Shown piece by piece: positions 7,982-15,794 of a DNA stretch of 64,000 nucleotides. The position numbers and the translations under genes are program-made. Where the stretch lies: NCBI GenBank assembly GCA_964542165.1, contig CAZITQ010000012.1, forward strand, positions 1 to 64,000, read 5' to 3'. Position 1 is the stretch's first letter. Every line of letters begins with the position of its first letter. The notes below the pieces were generated by a model. That model did no database searches and was not told where the DNA came from. It saw nothing but the letters and a program-made list of their open reading frames with translations. The stretch is from CAYTBN01 sp964542165 (GTDB taxonomy: Bacteria; Myxococcota_A; UBA796; UBA9615; CAYRNR01).

Positions 7982-8661
7982 GGCGTCTCCTGGTGCTCGT
8001 GCCCGGCCGCCTGGGCGCCGCACAGGGCGCGGACCTGCGCCCGGGTCGCCCGGGACCGGTTCTGGATGTGTACGGGATCGAAGATGTCGCCGCGCACCGC
8101 GTGCTTGAGCACGTGGGGGGAGGCGAACCACAGCAGGTGTAGACCGACCATCGACCAGGCCAGCTGGAGGGGATCGGTGCGGGAGATCGCCCCGGACTCC
8201 ATGCCCGAGGCCAGGAAGCCGGACACCGCCGCCAGGGCCGACTGGACGATGTCGCTGCCCTCCCACGTGGAGAACGGACCGCTGTCCACCAGCTCGCGGA
8301 TCAGCAGGCGCGCGGCCTCGGGGTTCCCGCCCAGGTAGGTCGTGATCCGATCGCTCAGACGGTCCAGCCGCTCCAGGAACTCCCCCTCCTCGCCCCGGGT
8401 CTCGAGGACCAGGCGGCCCATGTCCCCCAGGGTCTCGGCCAGCACCTCGGTGTAGAGCCGGTCCTTGGAGCCGAAGTGGTGGAACAGGGAGGCCTTGCGC
8501 AGGCCTGCGCGCTCGGCAATCTCGGCCATGCTGGCGCCCGCGTACCCCTTCTCGGCGAAGGCGGAACAGGCCACGGCGAGCAGATCTTCGCGCGGGATGG
8601 GCTGGCGCGGACGCCCTGCGCGGCGGGGGGGAGAGGGGGGCTGGGACATGGTGCTCGACAT
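7978..8661 (-). CDS. TetR/AcrR-family transcriptional regulator
   Basis: About 227 residues from the ATG at 8661; a TTG three codons earlier and an ATG four codons later are alternatives, and no strong ribosome site decides. The N-terminal third is a TetR helix-turn-helix (REDLLAVACSAFAEKGYAGA, then ASLFHHFGSKDRLYTEV). The C-terminal part is a variable ligand-binding helical domain (GGNPEAARLLIRELVDSGPF). It is the first gene of the leucine/isovalerate operon and its stop overlaps the dehydrogenase start, so it probably controls this operon, perhaps in response to an acyl-CoA. The palindrome at 8683-8708 is its likely operator. Confidence 0.85.
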   Translation of the reverse strand: MSSTMSQPPSPPRRAGRPRQPIPREDLLAVACSAFAEKGYAGASMAEIAERAGLRKASLFHHFGSKDRLYTEVLAETLGDMGRLVLETRGEEGEFLERLDRLSDRITTYLGGNPEAARLLIRELVDSGPFSTWEGSDIVQSALAAVSGFLASGMESGAISRTDPLQLAWSMVGLHLLWFASPHVLKHAVRGDIFDPVHIQNRSRATRAQVRALCGAQAAGHEHQETP

Positions 8662-8682
8662 CCTAACCAAGAACCGTTCCCG

Positions 8683-8708
8683 AAATCTATCTATCGGTCG
8701 GTAGATTT
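8683..8708. promoter_or_regulatory. Candidate TetR operator (26-base palindrome)
   Basis: AAATCTA (8683-8689) and TAGATTT (8702-8708) are perfect 7-base inverted arms around TCTATCGGTCGG. The inner CTATCGGTCGGTAG is itself a partly symmetric CGGTCGGT-type site like those bound by many TetR regulators. It is AT-rich in a GC-rich setting and lies in the divergent gap between the TetR gene and the SDR gene, about 20 bases from the TetR start. Autoregulation is inferred from position. Confidence 0.5.
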
Positions 8709-8795
8709 ATTCGTCGGGCGCTGGGCGGCACTGATCCGCCGAGCAGATCCGCGTACCATGGGCGGGCGGCGCCCTCGGAGCGTCGGGGAGATCCC

Positions 8796-9827
8796 ATGCG
8801 CGTACTGGTCACCGGAGCCAATGGCCATTTGGGGAACAACCTGGTTCGCGAACTCCTCACGCGAGGCCACGACGTGGTCCCCTTCGTCCGCGAGTCGTCC
8901 AACCTCGAGGGATTGGAGCCGCTCGGACTGACGCCGGTGTTGGGGGATGTGCGGGACGGGGACGCGGTGCTGCGGGCGGCCGAGGGCTGCGACGCCATCG
9001 AGAACCTCGCCGCCGTGTACGCCTACGGGGGAACGGTCGAGGAGATCGTCGAGCCCGCGGTCCAGGGCATCGAGAACGTGCTGCGGGCGGCGGCCGAGCA
9101 CGGCATCGGGCGGGTGATCCACACCAGCTCCATCGTCGCGGTCGGGGTCTCCGACGACGAGACCGTCCGGGACGAGTCCCACTGGAACGACGAGCCCCAG
9201 GACGCTTACATGCAGGCCAAGACCGAGAGCGAGCGGCGGGCCTGGGAGCTGGCCAGCGAGCTGTCGGTGCCGATGATCGCCCTGAACCCGGCGGCGATCG
9301 TCGGCCGGCACGACTACAAGGGGACACCGTCCAACGACTTCATCCGCCAGTACGTCCACACCCCGGGGTCCTATCGCGGGGGCCTGAACTACGTGGACGT
9401 GCGGGACGTGGCCTGGGTCCACGCCCAGGCCCTGACCCACGGGGAGCCGGGGCAGCGCTACCTGGTGGTGGGGGACAACCTCACCGCCCGGGAAGTGGTG
9501 GCCCTGGTCACCGCGCGCACCGGCAAGTGGGCGATGCACTACGTGCAGCCCCGCTGGATGATGAAGCCCACGGCGTCGCTCATCGAGGGGGGCAGCAAGT
9601 TGCTGGGCATCGAGCCGATGACCACCCGACCGGTGGTGGACGAGTTCTACCGGCGCTGGTGCTGGTTCGACAACGCCCGGGCCCGCGAGGCCTTCGAGTG
9701 GACCCCCCGCTCGCCCCAGGAGATGGTGGATGACGCCCTGCTGTGGCTGGTCCACCGCGAGCGGCTCAAGCCGCGCCTGGCGGCCCGGATCCGCGAGGCG
9801 CTGGGCGATCCCCCGGACTACAGCTGA
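8796..9827 (+). CDS. Extended SDR, NAD-dependent epimerase/dehydratase family
   Basis: This 343-residue cytosolic protein has the extended short-chain dehydrogenase pattern: TGANGHLGNNLV (nucleotide-binding glycine motif), NLAAVYAYGG, HTSSIVAVGV and the active-site YMQAK. LNPAAIVG and a C-terminal substrate domain follow. The start has GGGGAG five bases upstream. Substrate unknown; relatives act on nucleotide sugars, sterols or flavonoid-like alcohols. The stop overlaps the next start by one base (TGATG), so it is co-translated with the phosphatase. It runs divergently from the leucine operon across the TetR operator and might share control. Confidence 0.85.
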   Translation: MRVLVTGANGHLGNNLVRELLTRGHDVVPFVRESSNLEGLEPLGLTPVLGDVRDGDAVLRAAEGCDAIENLAAVYAYGGTVEEIVEPAVQGIENVLRAAAEHGIGRVIHTSSIVAVGVSDDETVRDESHWNDEPQDAYMQAKTESERRAWELASELSVPMIALNPAAIVGRHDYKGTPSNDFIRQYVHTPGSYRGGLNYVDVRDVAWVHAQALTHGEPGQRYLVVGDNLTAREVVALVTARTGKWAMHYVQPRWMMKPTASLIEGGSKLLGIEPMTTRPVVDEFYRRWCWFDNARAREAFEWTPRSPQEMVDDALLWLVHRERLKPRLAARIREALGDPPDYS

Positions 9828-10921
9828 TGCAACGGCTGCTGGTCGGCGACATCCACGGCTGCTGGGACGAGTTCCAGGAGCTGCTGGAGCGGGCTGGGAT
9901 CGGCGACGACGACGAGATCATCGCGGTGGGCGACGTGGTCGATCGGGGCCCCGGCACCGTGGAGGTCCTGGACTTCTTCCGCAGCGCGACCCACAGCCGG
10001 TCGGTGATGGGCAACCACGAACGCAAGCACGTGCGGTCCTTTGCCGGGGAGATCCGTCCGGCCCTGAGCCAGCAGATCTCCCGCCGGCAGTTCGGCGAGG
10101 AGCGGTACCCGGACGCCTGCGCCTTCATGGCCGGTCTACCCCGGGCCATCGAGCTGGACGAGGTGCTGGTGGTCCACGGGTTCTACGAGCCGGGCGTGGA
10201 CCTGCGGGACCAGCGGGACACGGTGGTCGTCGGCACGCTCACCGGACAGCGGCACCTGGAGGAGAGCTACGACCGGCCCTGGTACGAGCTGTACGACGGG
10301 GAGCGCCCGATCGTGGTCGGCCACAAGGACATCTTGCGCACGGGCCGACCCTACGTGCGCGACGACGAGCGCGTCTGGGGCATCGACACCGGCGCCTGCC
10401 GGGGCGGGCGGCTGACCGGGCTGCTGTTGCCCGAGTTCCGGGTGATCCAGGTTGGGGCTCGCGCCCGGCACTGGAAGCACCTCAAACGCGAGCACGCGGA
10501 CCTGCGCTACGACGCCTCCCTGGGCGAGAAGATGGCCTTCGAGAAGCTCGACCTGTTCATCGCAGCGACGGAGCGACGGGACGACCTGACCGAGGCTGAG
10601 GCCGCCGAATTCGGCCGGCTGCGGGACGTGGTGGCGCGGGGCAGGGCCGCCCTGGACGCGGTGTACCGGTCGGTCCTGGAGGGCAGCGACGAGATCCTGG
10701 CTGCGCTCCGCTCGGACATCGGATACGACGATCTCGATCCCACCGAACAGGGCCGGGTCTACGCCCGCCGGCTGGGCAAGCACCCCCTCGCCGGTCTCTA
10801 CCACCAGGCCCGCAGGGGCTATCTGGATCGCGCGCAGATGGACCAGCGCTGGCCCACCCCCCGGGCCGCCCTGGACCTGGCCGAGAGGCTCGGGATCGAG
10901 ATCGAGGACGAATCCGACTGA
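9827..10921 (+). CDS. Calcineurin-like metallophosphatase
   Basis: A protein of 364 residues starting at the ATG that overlaps the preceding stop. The N-terminal half carries the metallophosphatase signature blocks GDIHG (Asp8, His10), GDVVDRG and GNHE in the usual spacing. VVHGFYE and VVGHKDI give the later metal-ligand histidines, and GIDTGACRGGRLTG resembles the PrpA/ApaH-type end. It probably hydrolyses a phosphoester or a dinucleoside polyphosphate in the cytosol with two metal ions. The last 120 residues are a helical extension of unknown use. Confidence 0.88.
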   Translation: MQRLLVGDIHGCWDEFQELLERAGIGDDDEIIAVGDVVDRGPGTVEVLDFFRSATHSRSVMGNHERKHVRSFAGEIRPALSQQISRRQFGEERYPDACAFMAGLPRAIELDEVLVVHGFYEPGVDLRDQRDTVVVGTLTGQRHLEESYDRPWYELYDGERPIVVGHKDILRTGRPYVRDDERVWGIDTGACRGGRLTGLLLPEFRVIQVGARARHWKHLKREHADLRYDASLGEKMAFEKLDLFIAATERRDDLTEAEAAEFGRLRDVVARGRAALDAVYRSVLEGSDEILAALRSDIGYDDLDPTEQGRVYARRLGKHPLAGLYHQARRGYLDRAQMDQRWPTPRAALDLAERLGIEIEDESD

Positions 10922-10927
10922 CGCCGT

Positions 10928-11299
10928 CTACGCCAGCCGGAACATCGGCAGGTACATCGACGCGAACAGGGTGATCGACAGGATCCCCAGGAAGAAGAAC
11001 ACGCCGAGGGAGAACACCCAATACGGCAGCTGCGTCTCGAGCCGCCCCAGGAGGTAGAGCACCACCACGTCCACGAGCCCGATGGCCACCGCGGCGGGGA
11101 TGGACAGGAACCAAAGGGAGCGCGCCCCGTCGGACAGCCCGATGCTCAGCCGCGTCAGCGAGGGCAGGACCGCGCCGAAGTCGGCGAAGATGGGGATGAA
11201 ACTCGGGATCACGAACAACAGGGCCACGGCCACGAGCAGGGCGCTGACCCAGTGCACGACCAGGGAGGCGCCCATCTGGATCCACAGTCGAGTCGTCAT
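10928..11299 (-). CDS. Small membrane protein, GspF-like segment
   Basis: A 123-residue protein with three hydrophobic segments (about 12-32, 58-84 and 92-116). The stretch IPIFADFGAVLPSLTRLSIG resembles the repeated segment of type II secretion/type IV pilus GspF/PilC proteins, but the rest of that family's fold is absent and no secretion gene is near. It runs tail to tail with the phosphatase gene (6 bases between stops). An inner-membrane location is likely; function unknown. Confidence 0.65.
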   Translation of the reverse strand: MTTRLWIQMGASLVVHWVSALLVAVALLFVIPSFIPIFADFGAVLPSLTRLSIGLSDGARSLWFLSIPAAVAIGLVDVVVLYLLGRLETQLPYWVFSLGVFFFLGILSITLFASMYLPMFRLA

Positions 11300-11391
11300 C
11301 GTCGATCCCCTGGGGCCATGCTACCAGGCCCGTACCCCGGCGGACTCGTCCCTCCGCGGCACCTGACGGGTGAACCCCTCCAGCGAGGGCT

Positions 11392-12354
11392 CTATTTCGG
11401 GAATCGCTCCACCGCGTTGTCCACCGCGGGGTAGGTCATCAGGTGGTCGTAGATCGCGGCCAGGTCCTCGTCGGTCATCTGGGCGTAGAAGGTCCAGGGC
11501 ATGTTGGTGGTCCGGCCGGTGGCCGCGATGCTCTGCAGCCCCTTGCCCGGCCCGTAGACCCGGAAGCGGGTCGCGAAGATCTCGCCTGTCCACATGCCGA
11601 TGCCGGTGGTCTCGTGGGGGGTGATGTTGGCCGCGCGTACCCGCGTGCCGTCCATCATCGTCATCTCGAAACCGCCGGCCATCTCCATCCCCGGCACCGG
11701 CTTGCCCTTCTCCGACAGCGTGTGGCAGTGGGTGCAGGCGGCGAACGAGACCAGGTACTCGCCGTACTCGGGCGTCCCCGGCTCGGGGCGGTCCTGGGGT
11801 TCGGGAGGGGAGGGCATCATCCGGACGATCAGGGGCAGGGGTCCCCCGAGCTCCCGCTCCGGCAGCTCGTTCTCGATGGGCTCCAGGGTCCGGAGGTAGG
11901 CCATGATGGCGGTGATGTCCTGGACGTCCATCCGCCCGTACTCCGGGTACGGCATCAGGGGGAACAGGGCCTCACCGTCCGGGGTCACGCCGCCGGCGAT
12001 GGCCCGGTACAGCTCCCCGTCGCTCCAGTCGCCGATGCCCGCCGGGGTGATGTTGGAGCCCACCAGGAACCCCAGCCCCTCCTCCCGCCACTCCTCGCCC
12101 CCGGCCCCCTCGGTGCCGGGCACCAGCGGGGCGGTGAAGATCGTCCAGTCCCGTTCCGAGTGACAGGCCATACAACCCGCCACTCCGTGGGCCAGATAGC
12201 GACCCCGCTCCACCTCCTCCGGACCGCCCTCGACCGCGAGCTTGGGCACCTCGCCGGCGTCGGGTAGGGCCAGGAACAGGTAGGCCAGCCCGCCGCCCAC
12301 CAGCAGCAGGACCAGCACGAGGATCACTCCGAGGACTGCGAGGACCTTCTTCAT
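11392..12354 (-). CDS. Membrane-anchored di-heme cytochrome c
   Basis: A protein of 320 residues from the ATG at 12354. An N-terminal membrane anchor (VLAVLGVILVLVLLLVGGG) is followed by two class I cytochrome c domains with CMACH and CTHCH heme sites. Ligand methionines are probably supplied by segments such as LMPYPEYG and TTNMPWTFY. This double-domain architecture resembles cytochrome subunits of alcohol and aldehyde dehydrogenase complexes, but no dehydrogenase gene is adjacent. It should sit in the inner membrane facing the periplasm and pass electrons towards an oxidase. It is divergent from the next gene over 126 bases in which no clear promoter was seen. Confidence 0.85.
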   Translation of the reverse strand: MKKVLAVLGVILVLVLLLVGGGLAYLFLALPDAGEVPKLAVEGGPEEVERGRYLAHGVAGCMACHSERDWTIFTAPLVPGTEGAGGEEWREEGLGFLVGSNITPAGIGDWSDGELYRAIAGGVTPDGEALFPLMPYPEYGRMDVQDITAIMAYLRTLEPIENELPERELGGPLPLIVRMMPSPPEPQDRPEPGTPEYGEYLVSFAACTHCHTLSEKGKPVPGMEMAGGFEMTMMDGTRVRAANITPHETTGIGMWTGEIFATRFRVYGPGKGLQSIAATGRTTNMPWTFYAQMTDEDLAAIYDHLMTYPAVDNAVERFPK

Positions 12355-12480
12355 CGATTGCACCCCAGGCCATAGGTAAGGTTTCGGCCCCCCTGCGTGC
12401 AACCCGTTTGTGGGACGGCGGCTCGTCGGGAAGGACCGGGCGGGCGGAAGGGTTCTTGGACGGGGAGACGGGAGGCGCGT

Positions 12481-13287
12481 GTGAACGGGACGATCCTGAC
12501 CCTGGCCCTGGTCGGCGCGGCCCTTCTGGGGCCCGACGGCTTGCGCGTGCCCCTCGCCGAGGACGCGATGGGGCCGGCCCTGGCTCTGGTGGACGGCGAT
12601 GGACAGCTCGTGGGCGTCGTCCACGGAACGGAACCGATGTACGGGTGGACCCTGCTGGTGGTGGATGCCCGCGGGCAGACCCGGATCGTGCTGGGCGGGT
12701 GGGGCCAGGCGATGCGGGAGCGGGGGATCGATCCGACGAAACAGCCAGCCTTGTTCCTGGACGCGGCCGGAGAGCCGGTGGAGGTCGGCGACGGACGGTC
12801 CTGGTCGGTGGTGCGGACGTACGAGGACGCGGACGGGAACTGGGAGTGCGAGCTTCGGGACGGCGCCGGGGTCGTCCGCGCGAGGAAGTGGTTCGCCGGG
12901 GATTCGGGCGAGACGGAGCTGGTGGACCGCCGTGGAGAGGCCGTCGTCACCCTCTCCCACGACGAGGCGCGGCAATCGCTATGGGTGACCTTGACTCGCC
13001 CACACCGGCGATCTCAGGAGACCTCGTCGGTCGCGCAAGCTGGGGTCGTCGAGGATCCCTACCAGGTCGTCCTGGGGCCCATCTACCCGATCGCCGTGCC
13101 CTGCCTGACCCTGGAACAGCACCGCGCAGGGTACGAGGCCCCCGCCGATCAGCTCCACTGCTTGCCCGAGGCGTCGAGCCCCTACCGCGTGCCGTCTCGA
13201 TACTTCTTCGAGGACCGGGAGGGAAACCGTCGCTGGATCCCGGCGCTGCGCTGGGACCACGATCTGCCCGAGACGCAGTCGGACTGA
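12481..13287 (+). CDS. Hypothetical protein, possibly exported
   Basis: A protein of 268 residues. The GTG at 12481 is chosen for the GGGAGACGGGAGG upstream and because it puts a hydrophobic stretch (ILTLALVGAALLG) at the N-terminus, which could be a weak signal peptide. The middle is built of short beta-like segments with Gly/Asp turns (LVDGDGQLVG, FLDAAGEPVEVGDG, RTYEDADGNWEC), suggesting a repetitive beta-sheet fold. No family was recognised. It is convergent with the CsgG-like gene (21 bases between stops). Confidence 0.6.
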   Translation: MNGTILTLALVGAALLGPDGLRVPLAEDAMGPALALVDGDGQLVGVVHGTEPMYGWTLLVVDARGQTRIVLGGWGQAMRERGIDPTKQPALFLDAAGEPVEVGDGRSWSVVRTYEDADGNWECELRDGAGVVRARKWFAGDSGETELVDRRGEAVVTLSHDEARQSLWVTLTRPHRRSQETSSVAQAGVVEDPYQVVLGPIYPIAVPCLTLEQHRAGYEAPADQLHCLPEASSPYRVPSRYFFEDREGNRRWIPALRWDHDLPETQSD

Positions 13288-13308
13288 CCCGCGGCCCGCT
13301 CCCCGGCC

Positions 13309-14772
13309 TCAGGGCTCCCGGGCCAGGGTATTGAGGATCCTCTGCTCGATGGTGGCGTAGTCCTCGCAGGTGGGGTAGCGGTCGAGGATCATCTGCCAGC
13401 GGGCGATGGCCTCGGCGACGTGGCCCTCGAATCGCAGGGCTACGCCCCAGGTGTACAGGGTCTTGACCCCACCGTTCACGGCGTCGTCCGGGTCGTCCAT
13501 GGCCTCGGCCTGCTCCAGGGCGAAGGCCAGCCAGCGGTAGGCCCGGTCCCGGTAGGCGGGCTCCGCCTGCGCCAGGGTCGGGGTGACCACGAACTCGATG
13601 TCGCCGTAATAGTCCGGCGATCCCAGCAGGATGAACTCGGCCAGGCCGTTGGCCACGTGGTTGGTCGTGGCGAAGTCCCAGTTGCCGGCGCTGCCCAGGT
13701 TGGCCCGCTCGGCCAGGTCCTGGTCCTCGTCGGCGATCTCGCCGTCCAGGAAGGCCTCGTCACAGTCCGGGTGGGCGGCCCACCAGGCCTGGAGCTCGTC
13801 CAGGTAGGTCTCGGTGTTGTCCACGTACTCGCGGCTCAGCGCCAGGACCTCCTCCCGCGCGGCGTCCGGGATCGGTCGGCGGTCGTCCTCGCCCGCCGGA
13901 CCCAGTAGCTCCGCGATCCGGCCCAGGCGGATGTTGCCCGCCAGGATCCGGTACCCCACGTGGCGGTTGGCCGCCTCGTAGTCCATCGCGGCCAGGTCGC
14001 GTCTGGCGAGCTCGGCCTCGACCCGCGCCTGCAGCTGGGCCGAGAGCCCGCCCAGGACCACCCCGCGCCGTTGTCGCGCCTCGTACATCGCCCGCACCAC
14101 CTCGGCGTGGCGGGTGGCCGCCAGCTGGAAGGCGGGCTCGTCGGTCACCACCTGGCCCAGGGTCTTCGACGCCTCTTCCAGGTCGCCACCGTCCGCCTGG
14201 TCCAGCCCACGGGCGTAGGCCAGGACGCTGGCCATCCGCGCGGCGTGGGTCGCCGGCGCTCCGCCGGCCGGCTGGTGACCGAGCCCCTCGACGAAACGCC
14301 GCACCAGCTCCTGCTGCAGCTCGAAGAACCGGTCTGCGCGCCCGGTCACGCTCTCGGCCAGCAGCACCTCCCCGGTCTGGACGACCACCATCCGGATGTC
14401 GATCCGAACGTCCGGTTTCACCGCCGTCACCGCCCCGGTGACCGCGTGGCTCGCCCCCAGCAGCTTGCCCTGGTCCTGGGCCGTGGCCGCGTCGACCCTG
14501 TCGCTCCCCTGCAGCGCCAGCTCGTCCAGCAGCGCCTGCAGCCGCACCCGCTCGACGATCTTCAGGTCGGTGACCGCCGCGAGATCCGTGAGCACCATGT
14601 CCGCCAGCCCCTTGCCCAGGGGGTCGTAGGCCGCGTCGCCGGTGTGGTTGTCGAAGTAGGTGACCAGGACGGTGGGGGACTCCGAGGATGCCGCGGGGAT
14701 GGGGAGGGCCAGCAGGGCGGCCAGCAGGGTGGCCGCGAGCGGTGCCGCGCGGGTCGGGATGGACCGGATCAA
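13309..14772 (-). CDS. CsgG-like periplasmic protein with helical C-terminus
   Basis: A protein of 487 residues. The TTG at 14772 is favoured because it overlaps the previous stop (TTGA) and follows GGTGGGGGG. A signal peptide (LAATLLAALLALPIPAAS) precedes a domain of about 120 residues resembling CsgG/FlgO-type proteins: VLVTYFDNHTG, LGKGLADMVLTDLAAV, KIVERVRLQALLDELAL, GASHAVTGAVT. Such domains are found in curli-secretion and other outer-membrane-associated proteins. The C-terminal two thirds are helical and TPR-like. It is the last gene of a three-gene unit with the TonB-dependent receptor and a lipoprotein; its role there is unknown. Confidence 0.7.
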   Translation of the reverse strand: MIRSIPTRAAPLAATLLAALLALPIPAASSESPTVLVTYFDNHTGDAAYDPLGKGLADMVLTDLAAVTDLKIVERVRLQALLDELALQGSDRVDAATAQDQGKLLGASHAVTGAVTAVKPDVRIDIRMVVVQTGEVLLAESVTGRADRFFELQQELVRRFVEGLGHQPAGGAPATHAARMASVLAYARGLDQADGGDLEEASKTLGQVVTDEPAFQLAATRHAEVVRAMYEARQRRGVVLGGLSAQLQARVEAELARRDLAAMDYEAANRHVGYRILAGNIRLGRIAELLGPAGEDDRRPIPDAAREEVLALSREYVDNTETYLDELQAWWAAHPDCDEAFLDGEIADEDQDLAERANLGSAGNWDFATTNHVANGLAEFILLGSPDYYGDIEFVVTPTLAQAEPAYRDRAYRWLAFALEQAEAMDDPDDAVNGGVKTLYTWGVALRFEGHVAEAIARWQMILDRYPTCEDYATIEQRILNTLAREP

Positions 14773-15794
14773 CTGCCCCCCACCCGGATCTCCTGCCAGG
14801 TCTGTCCCCCCTCGTCGTCCCACAGGATCAGGAACAGGCGGGCGGCCTGGTCCGCGGCGGGGGGGTACCAGCCGAAGGAGCGGGCGGGGCTGGTTTCGCC
14901 GAACGCATCACCATCGGACTCGTCCAGGGCGGCCGAGCCGCCGAAGCCGAAGGAGTCGTCGTCGGCGCACTCGCCCGCCTTGGGGTGCTGGTTCGGGGGG
15001 ATCATCGACAGATCGGGGGGGAGGCCGGGGCAGCCCGTGGTCCAGAAGAGGTCGGCGTCCACGTCGTCCGGGTCCTTGTCGTCGGTGATCTCCAGGTCCA
15101 GTCGAAGGCCGACCGCCGGATCCACCGGGCCCAGGATCAGCGGCTCGGACGTGCCGGGGAGGAGGCCGTCGGCGGCGGAGAAGACACCGCCGTTGATGGT
15201 GATCGAGGCCAGGACCGGGTTCTCGTTGTAGCCCGCGGGTGGATTCTCGGGGTCGAGGGCGCGGGTGGCGGCGGCGGAGTCGTCGTCGTCTCCCGTGGCG
15301 TCGTCGTCGTCCCCGCCGCTGTAGTCCGGGATCAGGAAGGAGACCAGCTTGACCGCCTCGCGGCCGTCGTCCGCGGTCTCGGCGCGGTAGCGCAGGGGGA
15401 GCAGGCCGGTCAGGTACTCGGGCGTGTCGTCCGCGGCCACGGCGGTCTGTCCGCCGGCCCCGCCGAACAGGGCGTTCAGAACGATCTCGATGGACGGCCC
15501 GTGGGGCGGATCGGGGACCAGGGCCCTCAGCTGCTCGACCCCCTCCACGTCGTCGGGGATGTCCAGGGTCCAGGCGTGGGTCACCCCCGACAGCGCCTCG
15601 TCGGCCGGGTCCACCACCAGGGCGGTCACGGTGATCGTGGGCAGGGGGTAGGTGTCGAGCACCGCCACCGCCGGGTCCGCCCGCACCGCCAGCACCCGCA
15701 GGTTGTCCACCAGTCCGGGATCGGGCAGCTGGGGGAAGCACTGCAGGCCGAGTGCGGCGGCGAGCAGCAGGGGGAGGGCGAGTCGGCGTCGCAT
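14769..15794 (-). CDS. Lipoprotein of unknown function
   Basis: A protein of 341 residues. MRRRLALPLLLAAALGLQC is an export signal with Cys19 as probable lipid site, although Gln before Cys is unusual for a lipobox. The mature part has Ig-like beta strands (PTITVTALVVDPADEALSG) and an acidic insert (SGGDDDDATGDDDDSAA). The start overlaps the receptor stop by one base (TGATG) and its own stop overlaps the CsgG-like start, so the three products are made together. It may be a surface partner of the receptor. Confidence 0.7.
   Translation of the reverse strand: MRRRLALPLLLAAALGLQCFPQLPDPGLVDNLRVLAVRADPAVAVLDTYPLPTITVTALVVDPADEALSGVTHAWTLDIPDDVEGVEQLRALVPDPPHGPSIEIVLNALFGGAGGQTAVAADDTPEYLTGLLPLRYRAETADDGREAVKLVSFLIPDYSGGDDDDATGDDDDSAAATRALDPENPPAGYNENPVLASITINGGVFSAADGLLPGTSEPLILGPVDPAVGLRLDLEITDDKDPDDVDADLFWTTGCPGLPPDLSMIPPNQHPKAGECADDDSFGFGGSAALDESDGDAFGETSPARSFGWYPPAADQAARLFLILWDDEGGQTWQEIRVGGS

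Noticed and set aside
1569..8661. Complete leucine catabolic operon
   Set aside because: No HMG-CoA lyase gene is present in the window, so only the steps to HMG-CoA are covered.
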